A stretch of DNA of 64,000 nucleotides, from the NCBI GenBank assembly GCA_013397795.1, contig VZTJ01005676.1, positions 314,499 to 378,498 of the forward strand. The letters run 5' to 3'. The notes beneath the pieces were generated by a model. The model saw only the letters and a list, made by a program, of their open reading frames with translations. It was not told the origin of the DNA and searched no databases. The position numbers were made by a program, and so were the translations under genes. Shown here piece by piece: positions 50,401 to 62,400 of the stretch. This DNA is from Orthonyx spaldingii. Taxonomy: Eukaryota > Chordata > Aves > Passeriformes > Orthonychidae. Each line of letters begins with the position of its first letter. Position 1 is the stretch's first letter.

Positions 50401-53400
50401 TAGTGTTATGTTCTGTACACCTAACTTCTCTCTAGGCAACATTACTGCACTCTGGCCATAAGCAGAACTTTCGCTTCCTATGCAAATAATTTACTTTTCA
50501 AAAAATTGTATTGCTTCATGGCCCAACTTCCCTGAGTTTACAGAGGACTCAGGAAGCAGTTAGAGTTGACACGAGATCTCTGCAGTAACAAACAGCTGCC
50601 GATTGCGTAAGTCCCCCCAGCAAGTTGGTAAATCCCTGGCGGTGCTAGGGTTATGTAAGATTTCTCCAATTACACCAGCCTGGTTAATCCCATACTCTGC
50701 TTTCTCAAGCACTTGGTCTTTAGGTGACACTTTACTTCTGACTTCTCCGTGTCGGACAGCCTGAGCGAGTCTTTGGTGCAAACAGCCCTGCCCAGTTTCA
50801 GGAGCTCTTTGTTACTTTGCAGAGGTTATTTAGGAGTTTTGTGTAAACTGTTGGTCATTACTTACAGTTTTTGTCAAAGTTCATTTTGAAAACATTTCTG
50901 TAAATCTGTACATGAAAAACTTTTTCCCTGAACCTTGCCACTTGCAGCACCAGCCTACTGGTGCTGTCTGTGTGGAATGAGGAAAATTGCAACAGAAAGT
51001 GCTATACCAACTCAAAAATCATTAATTCTCTAGGATTTTTTTGTTTCATGCTTAAGTATTTAAAATATTTACACCAGCTGTTGTGTATGTGGAGGAATAA
51101 AAGTATAAAAATGAAAAAAAGAGAAAACAAAGAACTTGAATGGATGCTGCCTGGTTTTGGTTTGTTTCTTTTACAGTGGTATGATGTTGCTGCTGCTTGA
51201 GGTTTAAAGTCTAAGTTTGAGAAAATTGGTGAATAATAGAAAAGCTGTGATATATAAAAATATAAGCACACGAGGGAGTTTCATTAAACAGCTCTTTGCT
51301 AGGCTTTCAGCACCTCCTGCATGATTCACATACTATCTGTTACAATCCAATACTGTGATTTGTCAGATGTAAATAGAGTAATATTTGTCTTTTGATTTAG
51401 AGAATGAAAGTAGCCAGCAAAGCAGCACACAAATATACTAATACAAACTCAAATAGTAATTATTTGGAAAAAAAAGTGGTTTTTAGGTCAATGAACACAT
51501 AAAGTTACTTTGTAGTTATAGGTGACCTTTATTGACAGATTCTAAACTCAGCTTTCCTTTTCTTTTTTTGAGACATTGGAAGAACACGAGGCAGAAACAG
51601 GTATGAAGTCTAAAGAGGCCAGAAAGTATATTTTCAACAGTTTGGATGATATAATGCACGTGAGTATTAAAGCCTCCTTCCTCAGCAGAAGGAATGTGTG
51701 GGAATGACTGGTGATTTAGAAACATTTTACTGGATTTGAAAGAAATGCCTTTTAGAATATTATTTGTTGTGTCTCACTCATATTCATTCTTCTCTGCTGC
51801 TCTGAGGAAAACGTCTGGCTGTGTCAGCCCTTTGAGGTTCTAGTAAAGATCTTCCTTTTCCACTGCTTGTGTTAAACAGTGGTACTTGTCCTTGTGGTGG
51901 GGGAACCCTTTAGTTATATGTAAAATGTATATATGTAAAATGTATACTTTCTCTTCTACTTTATCTGCCACTATGGTAAAGAATAGACAAAGAATGAATA
52001 TGGAACCTTCTCTGTTAACTGTATGATTTCCTGTATAATTCTGTTAACAATATAATTCTCAGTATAGTTTTAAATTTTTTAAAAAAACCCCATATCTGTG
52101 TCCTCACTTTTCTTTAGCTTTATACCTCTCCAGTCAATAAGAAAAGGCAATTTTTGTTGTCTCTCATGTCCTAAAAAAAGGATCAAATCTTGTTGCAAGG
52201 TTGGCATTAATACATGCTTGAAATTGTTTTTTGAAGATCATCTCTGTAGTTTGAGTTAGACCATATAAAGATCTTTATTCCAAATCTTACTTCTTAAATT
52301 CCAAGTCCCAGAATGGAATAAAGCCTTCAGCAGTTTTCAACTGGAGAGATTACAAGGGGGGAGTAGTGTGTGTACCTAAAAAAAGTCACCAATTCCAAGC
52401 CAACTGTTTTGGGATAAGACAAATCCACTGTACCCCATATGTTAAAAATGCTGAATATTAGTATTTTGTAGCAGAAAATGATACCAGAAAGAGTTCAACT
52501 AATATGCATATCTCCTATCTGACTTTCTTGTTCGATGCCAGGTGAACATGGTGATGGATTTGGAAGGAAGTGACCTGTTGGCAGAGAAGGCAGATAGGAG
52601 GGAGTTTGTCAGTCTGTTGAAGAAAATGTTGCTTATTGATGCTGATTTAAGAATCACTCCAGCTGAGACCCTGAACCATTCTTTTGTTACCATGAAGCAC
52701 CTCCTCGATTTTCCTCATAGCAACCAGTATGTAACATAGAAATCTCTCTTGTTGCAATCCATTTGTATAATGGTGTTGTTTCTTCTGCTATCAGAGAGAA
52801 AAAAATCTTTCATAATTTTTGCAGTGTCTTAGAGAATTCTCTCAAGTGCTTGCAGTATTAGATACATCTACTGGGTCAAGGAAAGTGCTTGAATAACTGT
52901 GTTTTTCTCTGAAAGTAACAGAGCAATAGATTTCTAAGTTGTATTTATACATGATGGTTACAATTCCAACACTGCAGAAACTTGGGCTTGATTTTTGGAA
53001 GTGCGAGGAGCCCTAGTTCCTATCAGTCACTGAGGGCTAGGGTAGGCATTTCCTCTTGAGGTTAACATCTCGGATACCTTCTTTCATGTATTGATTAACA
53101 TAGAATATATTAAAAGTTTTCTTGCAGTTCTGGAGTTGTGTATTTCACTGTGGATTTCCTGAAGTGCAAGCATGTCACTGAAACAGCAAAGCTTCCCATC
53201 CATTTAGTTTCTTGTCCTTCCTGTTTTGTACACAGCTGTTAGAAAATGGTGTTAGATGGAAGGAGAAGGAAACAGCAGTATTTTTCTTGATTTTGAAGTA
53301 TGCATCACAGAGACCTGATGTGACCATAGTAACAGCAATGTTTCTATTTTTTTGCCTGTGTGTATGATCCCATTGTGTGAAACTGGGAAATGTGGGCTTT

Positions 53401-56400
53401 GAACTAATTTTTTTTCCCTTGTTTTGGGGAATTGGTGATTAAAGCAAATTATTTTCTGGTTTTGATAGAGTGAAGTCCTGCTTTCATATCATGGATATTT
53501 GCAAATGCCGGTCAAACCTGTATGACTTAAGCAATCGCAATAAAACATCACTTATGAGATCAGTTGCCTCAGGCAGTGCAGCCAACCTGACTGCAAGTTT
53601 TACCAAAATTGGTCCAGTAAGAAGTCAGGTAAAAACAATGGTTTGTGTTTGTTTTGTTTTGTCTCGTTTTAACTGTAGGTTCAGTCAATGCAGTTTCTCT
53701 AATTAATTTAATAATTGAAAAAATTGCATCTGTTAAGTGACAAAATCTTCTGTCTTTTACTCTCTTTTTTCCTAATATTTTCTTAAATAATTTAGAATAT
53801 GTTTCAAATTAAGTTACAAGCTGGGATTGCCAGTGCTGTATTCTGGTGCCCTCCAGTGGCCAAATGTGGTGGTTTCATGTGAAACGAATTTGAAATTTTA
53901 ATTTTTATAAGTTGTTTTAGTTGTTTACTGTATAAAGTGGTGGGACAAGTGTGTGAGAGATGTAGATTCACAGTTATAATAACTTTGCCTGTGTTGAATC
54001 TGTTCCTGTAGGCATTAACTGCATCTGCCCACTCAGTTTTGCACCAAGGGATACCACTGCAGGCAGGAACTGCTCAGTTTGGTTGCAGTGATGTTTTCCA
54101 GCAAGCATTAATTATATGTCCTCCAGCTATTCAAGGTATATTTATCTGTAATTGTCACAGTTCCTAAAATATAAGTGTTACTGCCTGTCTGTTAGAAGTA
54201 TTTGAGTTTTCCATTATATCCACTTAAGGTTTATATTTAAAACAACTTAATTATGTCATTAAAAATCAGCATGTGAGTCAGATGCAGATACATTGCACCT
54301 TTCTGAAAGAAGCAGCAAATCAGCATCTGCAGAAAATGATTTAAACAATCCAGAGCCCATCTTCATATATTACACACAGACATATAAATTTATATCTTGG
54401 ATAAAATAGAGGAACAAAGTGTGAAAGGTGAAGCAATAAAGCAGGGTGTTCTGAAATAAAATTTGAGAGGAAACAGGAAAGATGAAGGGAATATCAGTGT
54501 CTTATCCTAGTAATAGTCATTTATGGAAATGGAAAGGTAGTTTATATTGTTTGCTTATTAACTTATCTTGATTACAGTCTTCATTCCAAAGATTTAATTT
54601 ATTTGTCTTGGTGATGTTCAGCTTCATGTTGAGATCAGGTCTTGAAGTTATGGAGTTTATAGGAAGTAGGTTTTGTTTTAAGAATGACCTTAGTTCTCCC
54701 TCTGCATTTTGAAGTTTCAGAAATCATGTTAGGTGCACTCTGAAAAGAAACAAACCAAAAACATTCAATCTAAACTTAAACCCTGGGAAATCTATGTATA
54801 AAGACAGATAGAGCAGACTTTATCAGGAATGTTATTTGTGGCAGTTACATCTACCTTGGGTTCCAGAAACTCAAGACAAGACTGAGTATTCACCAGGCAG
54901 GGTAATGTAAAGCTGCTTCACACAGATTTCCTTCTGAGCAGTTAATTATTTAAATTGTATACGTTCTTTACACAATTCCATACTCCATAGTTAAAAAACC
55001 CAATTGTTTTCATTATTTCCAGATGAATAAAGTGATTTAGAAAAGGAAACAGTACAGGCAGACACTTTATCTGTGATCTGTATACTGTATTCTTAATATG
55101 ATGATAACTTTCCAAATTTAAATTCTGCTACAGCTGAAGTGCAGGGGGTATATTGTTTTCATCACATAGGTGACGAGTTGCTGGCACAGATGAAAAGGAG
55201 ATATTAATGGTATCTGGCACTGCTTCAAAGTTTCCCAGCTTGGCTGCTCTGTGGAATATCTGAAGTGCTAAAACTCTGTACTTCTGTCAGAGCTAAGATA
55301 TTGCTCTTCTAGATGGCTCTGGAGAAAAAAATCAGTCAAGTGCATTTCAAAATGAAAAGCTTTGAAGTGTGTGGTTATAACTTACTATTGTGTTATGACA
55401 TGAGAGAGTTACATCAGATGAAAATTTTCTTTCATCCTGTACTGTAAAGATTTTAAAAAAATCCCAACCAAAACACTTATAAACTTTAGTGTAGTAATTC
55501 TTTAGTAGTTACCTGTAAACACCCATTGCTTAATCTTTGACTAAAACACAAGGCATGAAATGCAGTTAGAAGATGAGATCAGGGATATCTTTTCCTAGCC
55601 AGTATTTTCTTCGAGCATGGCTGTTCTGTTGCAATGTCTGCTAAGAAAAATTCCTCTTTCATTATAGTTTGACATTATTATGTAAAAAAATGTTATTGTG
55701 GTAAACACTGCAGCATTGCTATACGTGTGTTAGTGTCCTGTGAAGTAATGAAATCTATACAGGGCATGAGATGTATCTTTTTTGTATTATACTCTTGTGA
55801 GCAGTGCTATAGTTTGCATTATTTTGATGAAGAGAGGAACAGGATTGTAGATTCTACTGCAAATATTTGATTAGGTACACAGCAAATTGTTTCCCACAAG
55901 AGAGATGGTAGCAAAGAGGGACACTATACATGTGGCATTGCCAGCTATAAAAGCTGAGAGGAATGGGTTTCAGCCTGCTGGAAATTCAGAGCATGAGATT
56001 TGCAGGAGTTCATTCTGAGAAGCTTTGAAATTCAGTTCTGCTTACTTTTGTCTGCTTCCTTTCAAATTCTTTTAATGTAGTTTGTGATAAAGAGTAAATG
56101 CTTAGCTCTGCAGAACTTTCTGCCAAAGTAATTCCTCTTTCTAGTAGTCTGTTTCCAGCTAGTAGCTATTGGCAGTTCTTTCTGGAAATTACAGCTGAAA
56201 TATTTGTATAGATAAGTTATGACACAAAAATCTTTTAGGTGTTAATTTGTTTGGCTCGAAAGTGTAAATTATGGAATTAGATCATAAACACATTTAAAAT
56301 AATGGTGAAATGTTTTAAAATTGTTCTCTGTGTTTGCACAGAAAATATATGCAAGACTGCTGTTTGCCTAAAGCTTGGGTATATGTTTTTTTCCCTGATA

Positions 56401-59400
56401 GGAATCCCTACAAACCACAGCAAACCCACCAGTTTCTCCCTGAGGGTGGATAATGCAGTTCCACTGGTGACCCAAGCCCATGCAATTCAGCCACTACAGA
56501 TTCGAGCAGGAATCCTTTCTCAGGTTGGCTTACTTTAAAGCAAAATTCTTACTTAGTTAGTTAGTAAATGTTTTTAAAGTAGAGTTCTGTTGCAGTCCTT
56601 CTTGTGGTCTGTGCAGAACTACAAGCAGCGAGTGTAACTGCAGTGAATTCCTTGTGCCATAAAACCTTCTGTGCTTCCCAACAGACGTGGTCGAATCAGA
56701 CGCAGCAGATCCTGATTCCTGCCTGGCAGCAGGTAGCGCCAGTGGCAGCTCCAGCCACATCTCTGGCCTCTGATCCTGTGGCTGGCCCACAGAGGCTTGG
56801 AGACTGGGGGTGAGTCCTCTTGCTTGTGTGCAGCCCCTCGGTGGCTGTGGTTTAACAAGGACTAGGGGTGCTGATGCAAATAACTTGCAATATAAACCTG
56901 CCTTTCCTTTTCCTCAGGAAGATGATTACCCAGGGCACCCACTACAGCTCAATGATACCACAGCCTCTTTTAACACATCAGATAACCTTGTCTGCCCCTC
57001 AGCCAATTAGTGTGGGCATTGCACACGTTGTCTGGCCTCAGCCTGCAGCTACCAAGAGGAACAAACTGTGCCAGAACAGGTCGGTAGAATATTTCTAAGA
57101 CAGAACATTCAACGACAGTGTACCTGTCATTGCTGTTTTGTGGGCAAGGGAACAACCTGCAAAAGTGACATCTTTGTTGGAGACAATTGCTCTTAGTCTT
57201 TTGGGAAAATGTGTCCTTTCTCCTTAAGTTTGCAATGTTATTTTGGTAGTAGACTAGATGGAAAAGTACTTGCAGTAGTAAGAGGTTTTAATTCTTTTTG
57301 ATTAGTATGTGCCTATCATGATGGAAGGTTGCCTTTACAGGCTTTGGGAAGTTCTAAGAATATACTGAGATAGCTCTAATGAGATATTCCTAAGTTTGCA
57401 TGATATATCAGGTTTAGACAACTGAAAATAAAGAGAGACTGTATAACAGGGTTGCAGTGTGCTTTGCAGTCATCTTTCATTGGTAGCCAAAAATTCTTCA
57501 GCTACTTGCTGAAGAAAATATGCCCCACAGCCATGCAAAGTATTGACAAAGGTGTGGGATGCTCCATAAGGGGGAAAGTATGGTTTATGTGGGCAGTGTC
57601 AGCAGTCCTGTATTAAGCAAGGGGTTCATCTGGAAGCTACCAGCTTTTGTTTTCGAGGAGACTCTTTGCAGAAAATCTGGCTGGATTTTGTTTGCTTATT
57701 TTTCACCCATATGGGATTGTCATTTCTTTTTACCTTTATAAGAAAGTGGGATTTTCAGTATGCTGTATTCAATGTTGTTGTCTTTAATATTACATACTTT
57801 GTATCTTTCTTGTTAATGCCTGAAACCATCCATTTTTGCCTGTGTTTACTGTTCTGTCTTTTTCTTAATTGGTGGCTTAGCCTACATTGTCTGCTTTGGG
57901 TTTGTTGAAAACAGCACAGTTTCCGGGTGTCTTGGCAGAGATTCATTAAGTACCAAATGATGTGTTTCCTTCACAGGAGCAACATGTTACAAAACACCAA
58001 TATCCAAAATTCAGCCTTTATCTCTCCAAAGATACTCAACCTGAAGGCTGTCAAGAGAATAAGCTGTATAGAAGCACAGGACAATCTCAACTCTGAAGGG
58101 CAGGAGAGCTGCGAGGCCTCGGTCAGGCTGGCCCCTGACCCCTCTGTCCCCAGCACCCCACGCCAGGCCCTGTTCCTGGCCGGCTCCCCCAGCCCCGCCG
58201 TCAGCGTCATCACCATCAGCAGTGACACCGACGAGGACGACGTGGCACGGACACACGCACTGAGGGAGTGAGAATCTGCCTTTGGTTTTGTTAAGCTTTA
58301 TTTAAATAAGCTGTATTTAAGTAATTAATAAACTGAGACAGCTTTAAAGACAGCTGTCTTAGCACAGCGACTAGATTTAATGAATCTGAGTTCAAAAAGG
58401 ACAAACATGGCGCTTCCAATCAAATTTCAGGAGGAAGGTAACTCTGTAGCACTCTGTTATTTGCAAGGGAACAACACTGTCATAAGTCTGCCTCATTAAT
58501 CTGTGTGTGTTATGCCTTTTCAAACCATAGGTTTTTTTAGGGTTTTTTTTCATAATAATGTCATACCCTGTCTATTTGTTGAGGATCAGTCTTGCTGTGT
58601 ATACTCAATGTTACCATTCTACCAGTAGTATCCAGTGGATACTATTACATACATATGGGTAGAAAATACTTCTCTAACAGTGTGAACAGGTGAACCTTTG
58701 GGTGTAAAACAGATGCTGGGTATGGTCCCTCAGTGTAGTTTTCTTTCGCAGAGCCATCACAGAAGCATGCAAGGCTTAATAGTTTAATGTTTGTTTGACT
58801 TCATCCTTACTTGTAATAAGTCTGAACTGGAGGAACTTGTGTTTTAAATCTAAGCTGTGTCAAAGGTTTCATCTGATCTGCTGGAGTAAAATTTTTCAAT
58901 CTAGTTGTTTTAGTATTGATTCAGTAAAAATTAATCCATTTAATAGGTTTCAAAAATGCTTATTAGTCTAGAATTTTAAAAGAACATTGAAAAGGTTTTA
59001 AATCTGGTTTGGATGTAAAAGCAGCAAGAAATTGGATGTTTATTTTACATTTAAGGAGCCATTTCTAATATTGGACCCTTTTGTATTCCACAGTTGCACC
59101 TAAATGGGTGGTGAATGAGAGGTGGTGTGTTTGCTGACTGTGTTTTTGTGTGCAGGTGTAAAGGGAGCCTTGAGTGTGAAGCCTGCCAGAACACCCTGAA
59201 CATCGACCGCGTGTGCTCCCTCAGCAGCCCCGACAGCACGCTCAGCACCAGCTCCTCGGAGCAGTCCAGTCCCTCTCCTTGCAAGAGATCCAACAGGTGA
59301 AAAGTCAGGCTGCTTTCAACAAAAAGAAAGATCCTAGTATACAGCAGACCAGTTTATACTAAAAAATGCACAAGTTTTGTTACGTTGCCATCTGGTGAGG

Positions 59401-62400
59401 GTAAATGATCTGTTTGAAAATTAATTTACTGGCCTACAGTTGCACAGCATTGACTGCTCTGTTCTCATTCCTAACAGACCTGTCTTGCTGCATTGGAAGC
59501 TTTCAGAATGCTGAATGAATGGTGTTTACACAGAAAATACAAACATGTTGCATGCCACTTCCTTTAGAATAAAAATCTAGATTCTAGAGTTACAAAATTA
59601 AATAAGCCAAAGTAGGATGTGATAAATCTGGTTACCACATCATTTTTAATTTTTGCAGCCTCTGGTTCTCCCATTGTATATCTTGTAATCTTTAATGACA
59701 TTGATGCCTTTTTTCTTCTACCAAAAGTAAGCTTCAGTTAGGTGAACACTGTTCGTATGAACAGCTTTTAAATGTTTTTATCTTCACTGCCTCATGTCCA
59801 GCTTGAGCCTTCAGCAGTTTCATTGTGCAAAACGAATTCTAATTAGGGTCCTAATGAAAAAAGTTTGTTTAAAATAATTAAAGATTCTATCACGGCATGT
59901 ATTGCCAAGGAAGTGAACTGTGAGTTTGTATGGGCAGTTTTATGTATTTTAAACTTTGGACAGCCTGAATTAAGGATGCTTTTAATGGGTAATTTGTGTA
60001 TATAAATCTTGATATAAAGACAATCCTCTCTCCTCAAGAAAAAAAGGGGGGAGTGTTAAAAAAAGAATTGAAAAAAAGGCTTGTGCGTAGACAGCTGTGA
60101 CATCCTTTTGGAATTCTGTAAAGCCTGACATCTGTGGTGAACAAACCTCTGCAGTGCTGGACACTGAATGCACTGCAAGGTGCAGTGGGTTCTTGTTCTC
60201 TGCACTGTCCAGGATTAATCCATCACACGGATTTTTTAGTGGATTAGTTTTCTGTTAGGTTCCTAAACATGTCCAGCTCATTCTGCAGACACAATCTAGA
60301 TCCAGCAATAAAAGTGTAGTAATGCAGCACATGGGTAGATTTTTCGTTTTTTAGGGTAACATGATGTAGAATATAATCCCAGACAAATTCCTGCCTTTTC
60401 TGTGACTTTGAAGATATTAAAATAAAAAGTTGCCAGAGTTAAATAGGTGGACTAATCCAGGTACATTTCCCTGGTCCTGTTCTTTGAGCTTTTGTCATAT
60501 CAGACTGTAAAAGAAAAAAAATAACTAGAAGCATTTGAAGAATTTTCATTCAAATAATTAAATTTTAGTAAAGATTTAGGTCTCAAGATGTGTCTTACAC
60601 TTGGAGGCATCAGGTAGTCTTCCTGGTTGGTGGTTAACATTGTCAGTCCTTTGATTTTCTTTAAGATCAAAACACTCAAAACTTCAGAGAAGTTTTCAGA
60701 AAGACCTGCTTGATTTTATGGTATTTTCTTTGAATTGCAATAAACTGACCTGTAATTTAATGCCCCTTGGTAATTCAACTTTATGTCAATAGCAGAGGAG
60801 TGTGTTGGATTCTCGTTTCAGTAGCCTTCTACTTTTATTGTCATATAATTAGTAACGTGAATCACAGGTTAATAATACAGAAGTCCAATTAATTGCTCAG
60901 TAATTGTCACACTATCACTACTTGTTACTTAAAAAAACTACTCAGAATTACTTGGTTCTGTAGATGAAATCTTCAGACTTTTGTGCTGGCCCTCAGAGTG
61001 CCAAAGTACTTTTCACAAAAAGTTAATTTTCATAAATGGTTTTATTTATATTGTCTTATTTTAAACAACGTGCAATAAGGGCATGTTACACGAGCTGTAA
61101 AATGACTACAGGACCTGACCATACGTTTAGACATTAGTGAATTCACTGCTGTTTCTTGTATGTTTTAAGTTAAGCATGTGTTCCATCAGTTTTTAATATA
61201 AAGAAGTTATCTCCTTTCTCCATGCCTTGCAGCTTATGGGTAGGAGGAGTTTGAATATATGCTTATCTAATTGCAGTGTATCATTTTTGTCCACCTTTGA
61301 GTAATTTCACTTCTCTAAATTTTATGCGTTAATTTAAGAAAGTATACCTCTGTCGTGAAAATATCTTTGTTTCATTGCAATGCTTTTATTTTTTGTCAGT
61401 ATGTCAGATGATGAACAGGAGAGCGGATGTGATACAGTGGATGGTTCCCCAAGCTCAGACTCCTCAGGACATGACAGCCCCTTTGTGGAAAATGGCTTTG
61501 TAGACAATAACAATAAAAATAAGGAAGCAAGAGCCTCAGTGAACCCTGAAACCAAATCAACTGTTTGCACAGTAGTGGTACCACCCATGAGACTTGAAAA
61601 CAGGTTACATCTTGAGGAACAAATTGTGAATACAGGTAAGCTAGTTCAGGTGTTTCTTTCTTTCTATGCCAGTAGATAAGAGCAGAAGTTTCAGTATTTA
61701 TTCAATATATTTATTCAATATATATGTGAAGATTTTGACCTACTCATACAACTGCTAATCTGTAGTAATCACTTCTAAATAGTGCTAGGGTTTGACTTTA
61801 ATTAGTGTATTGTATTATTATTTCTCCTTGCATGCTTAAGCAAATGAAACCTTGTCTAACTTCTGTCAGAAGAGAATAGTGACAACAAAAGCATAACATT
61901 GTTTATTTCTATCTTGGAAGATGCTCCGTGCCAGCCACTGAAAAAGGGTCGGTCTGTCCTGGGAAGAACAAACCAGTCTTCTGTCGCAGGAAACCGTCAA
62001 CAAAAACTGACATCAGCATTCCATCAGCAACATGGAAACTTCAGTCAGGTATGTGCACTCACATCTAACAAGCTCCAAACGTGAAGTTGGAGAAGTTGAG
62101 TTCCAAGCTGAATGCTCACGGTTTTAGTTGCTGTCAATGGCAGCTGCAGGTTTTCAGCAGCTTGATTAAAGAAGTGTTCAAGTCCTGAAAAATCAGATTT
62201 CAAAGTACTGGGCAAATCATAAGTATCTTTCACTTTGGGTCATTTTCTTAAAACAGCTGACTCTATTTTAAAATATAATAGAAAAGCCACACTGGGAAAA
62301 TTGTCAATGCTTGCACAATATCAAAGCACGAGACAAAAATAAAAATATGTTAGCGTTTATTTTTCCTACATCCAAATGCTAAAATACTCCTAGTGTGCAG

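Noticed and set aside
52721..52739. Alternative C-terminal end after exon 6 (reading NQYVT and stop)
   Set aside because: The CA|GTATGT donor joins in frame to exon 7 and restores the conserved SNQVKSCFHI; readthrough is only the unspliced frame.
61402..61404. ATG of MSDDEQE as a possible separate start
   Set aside because: It is internal to exon 14, and the preceding base completes a codon carried over from exon 13.
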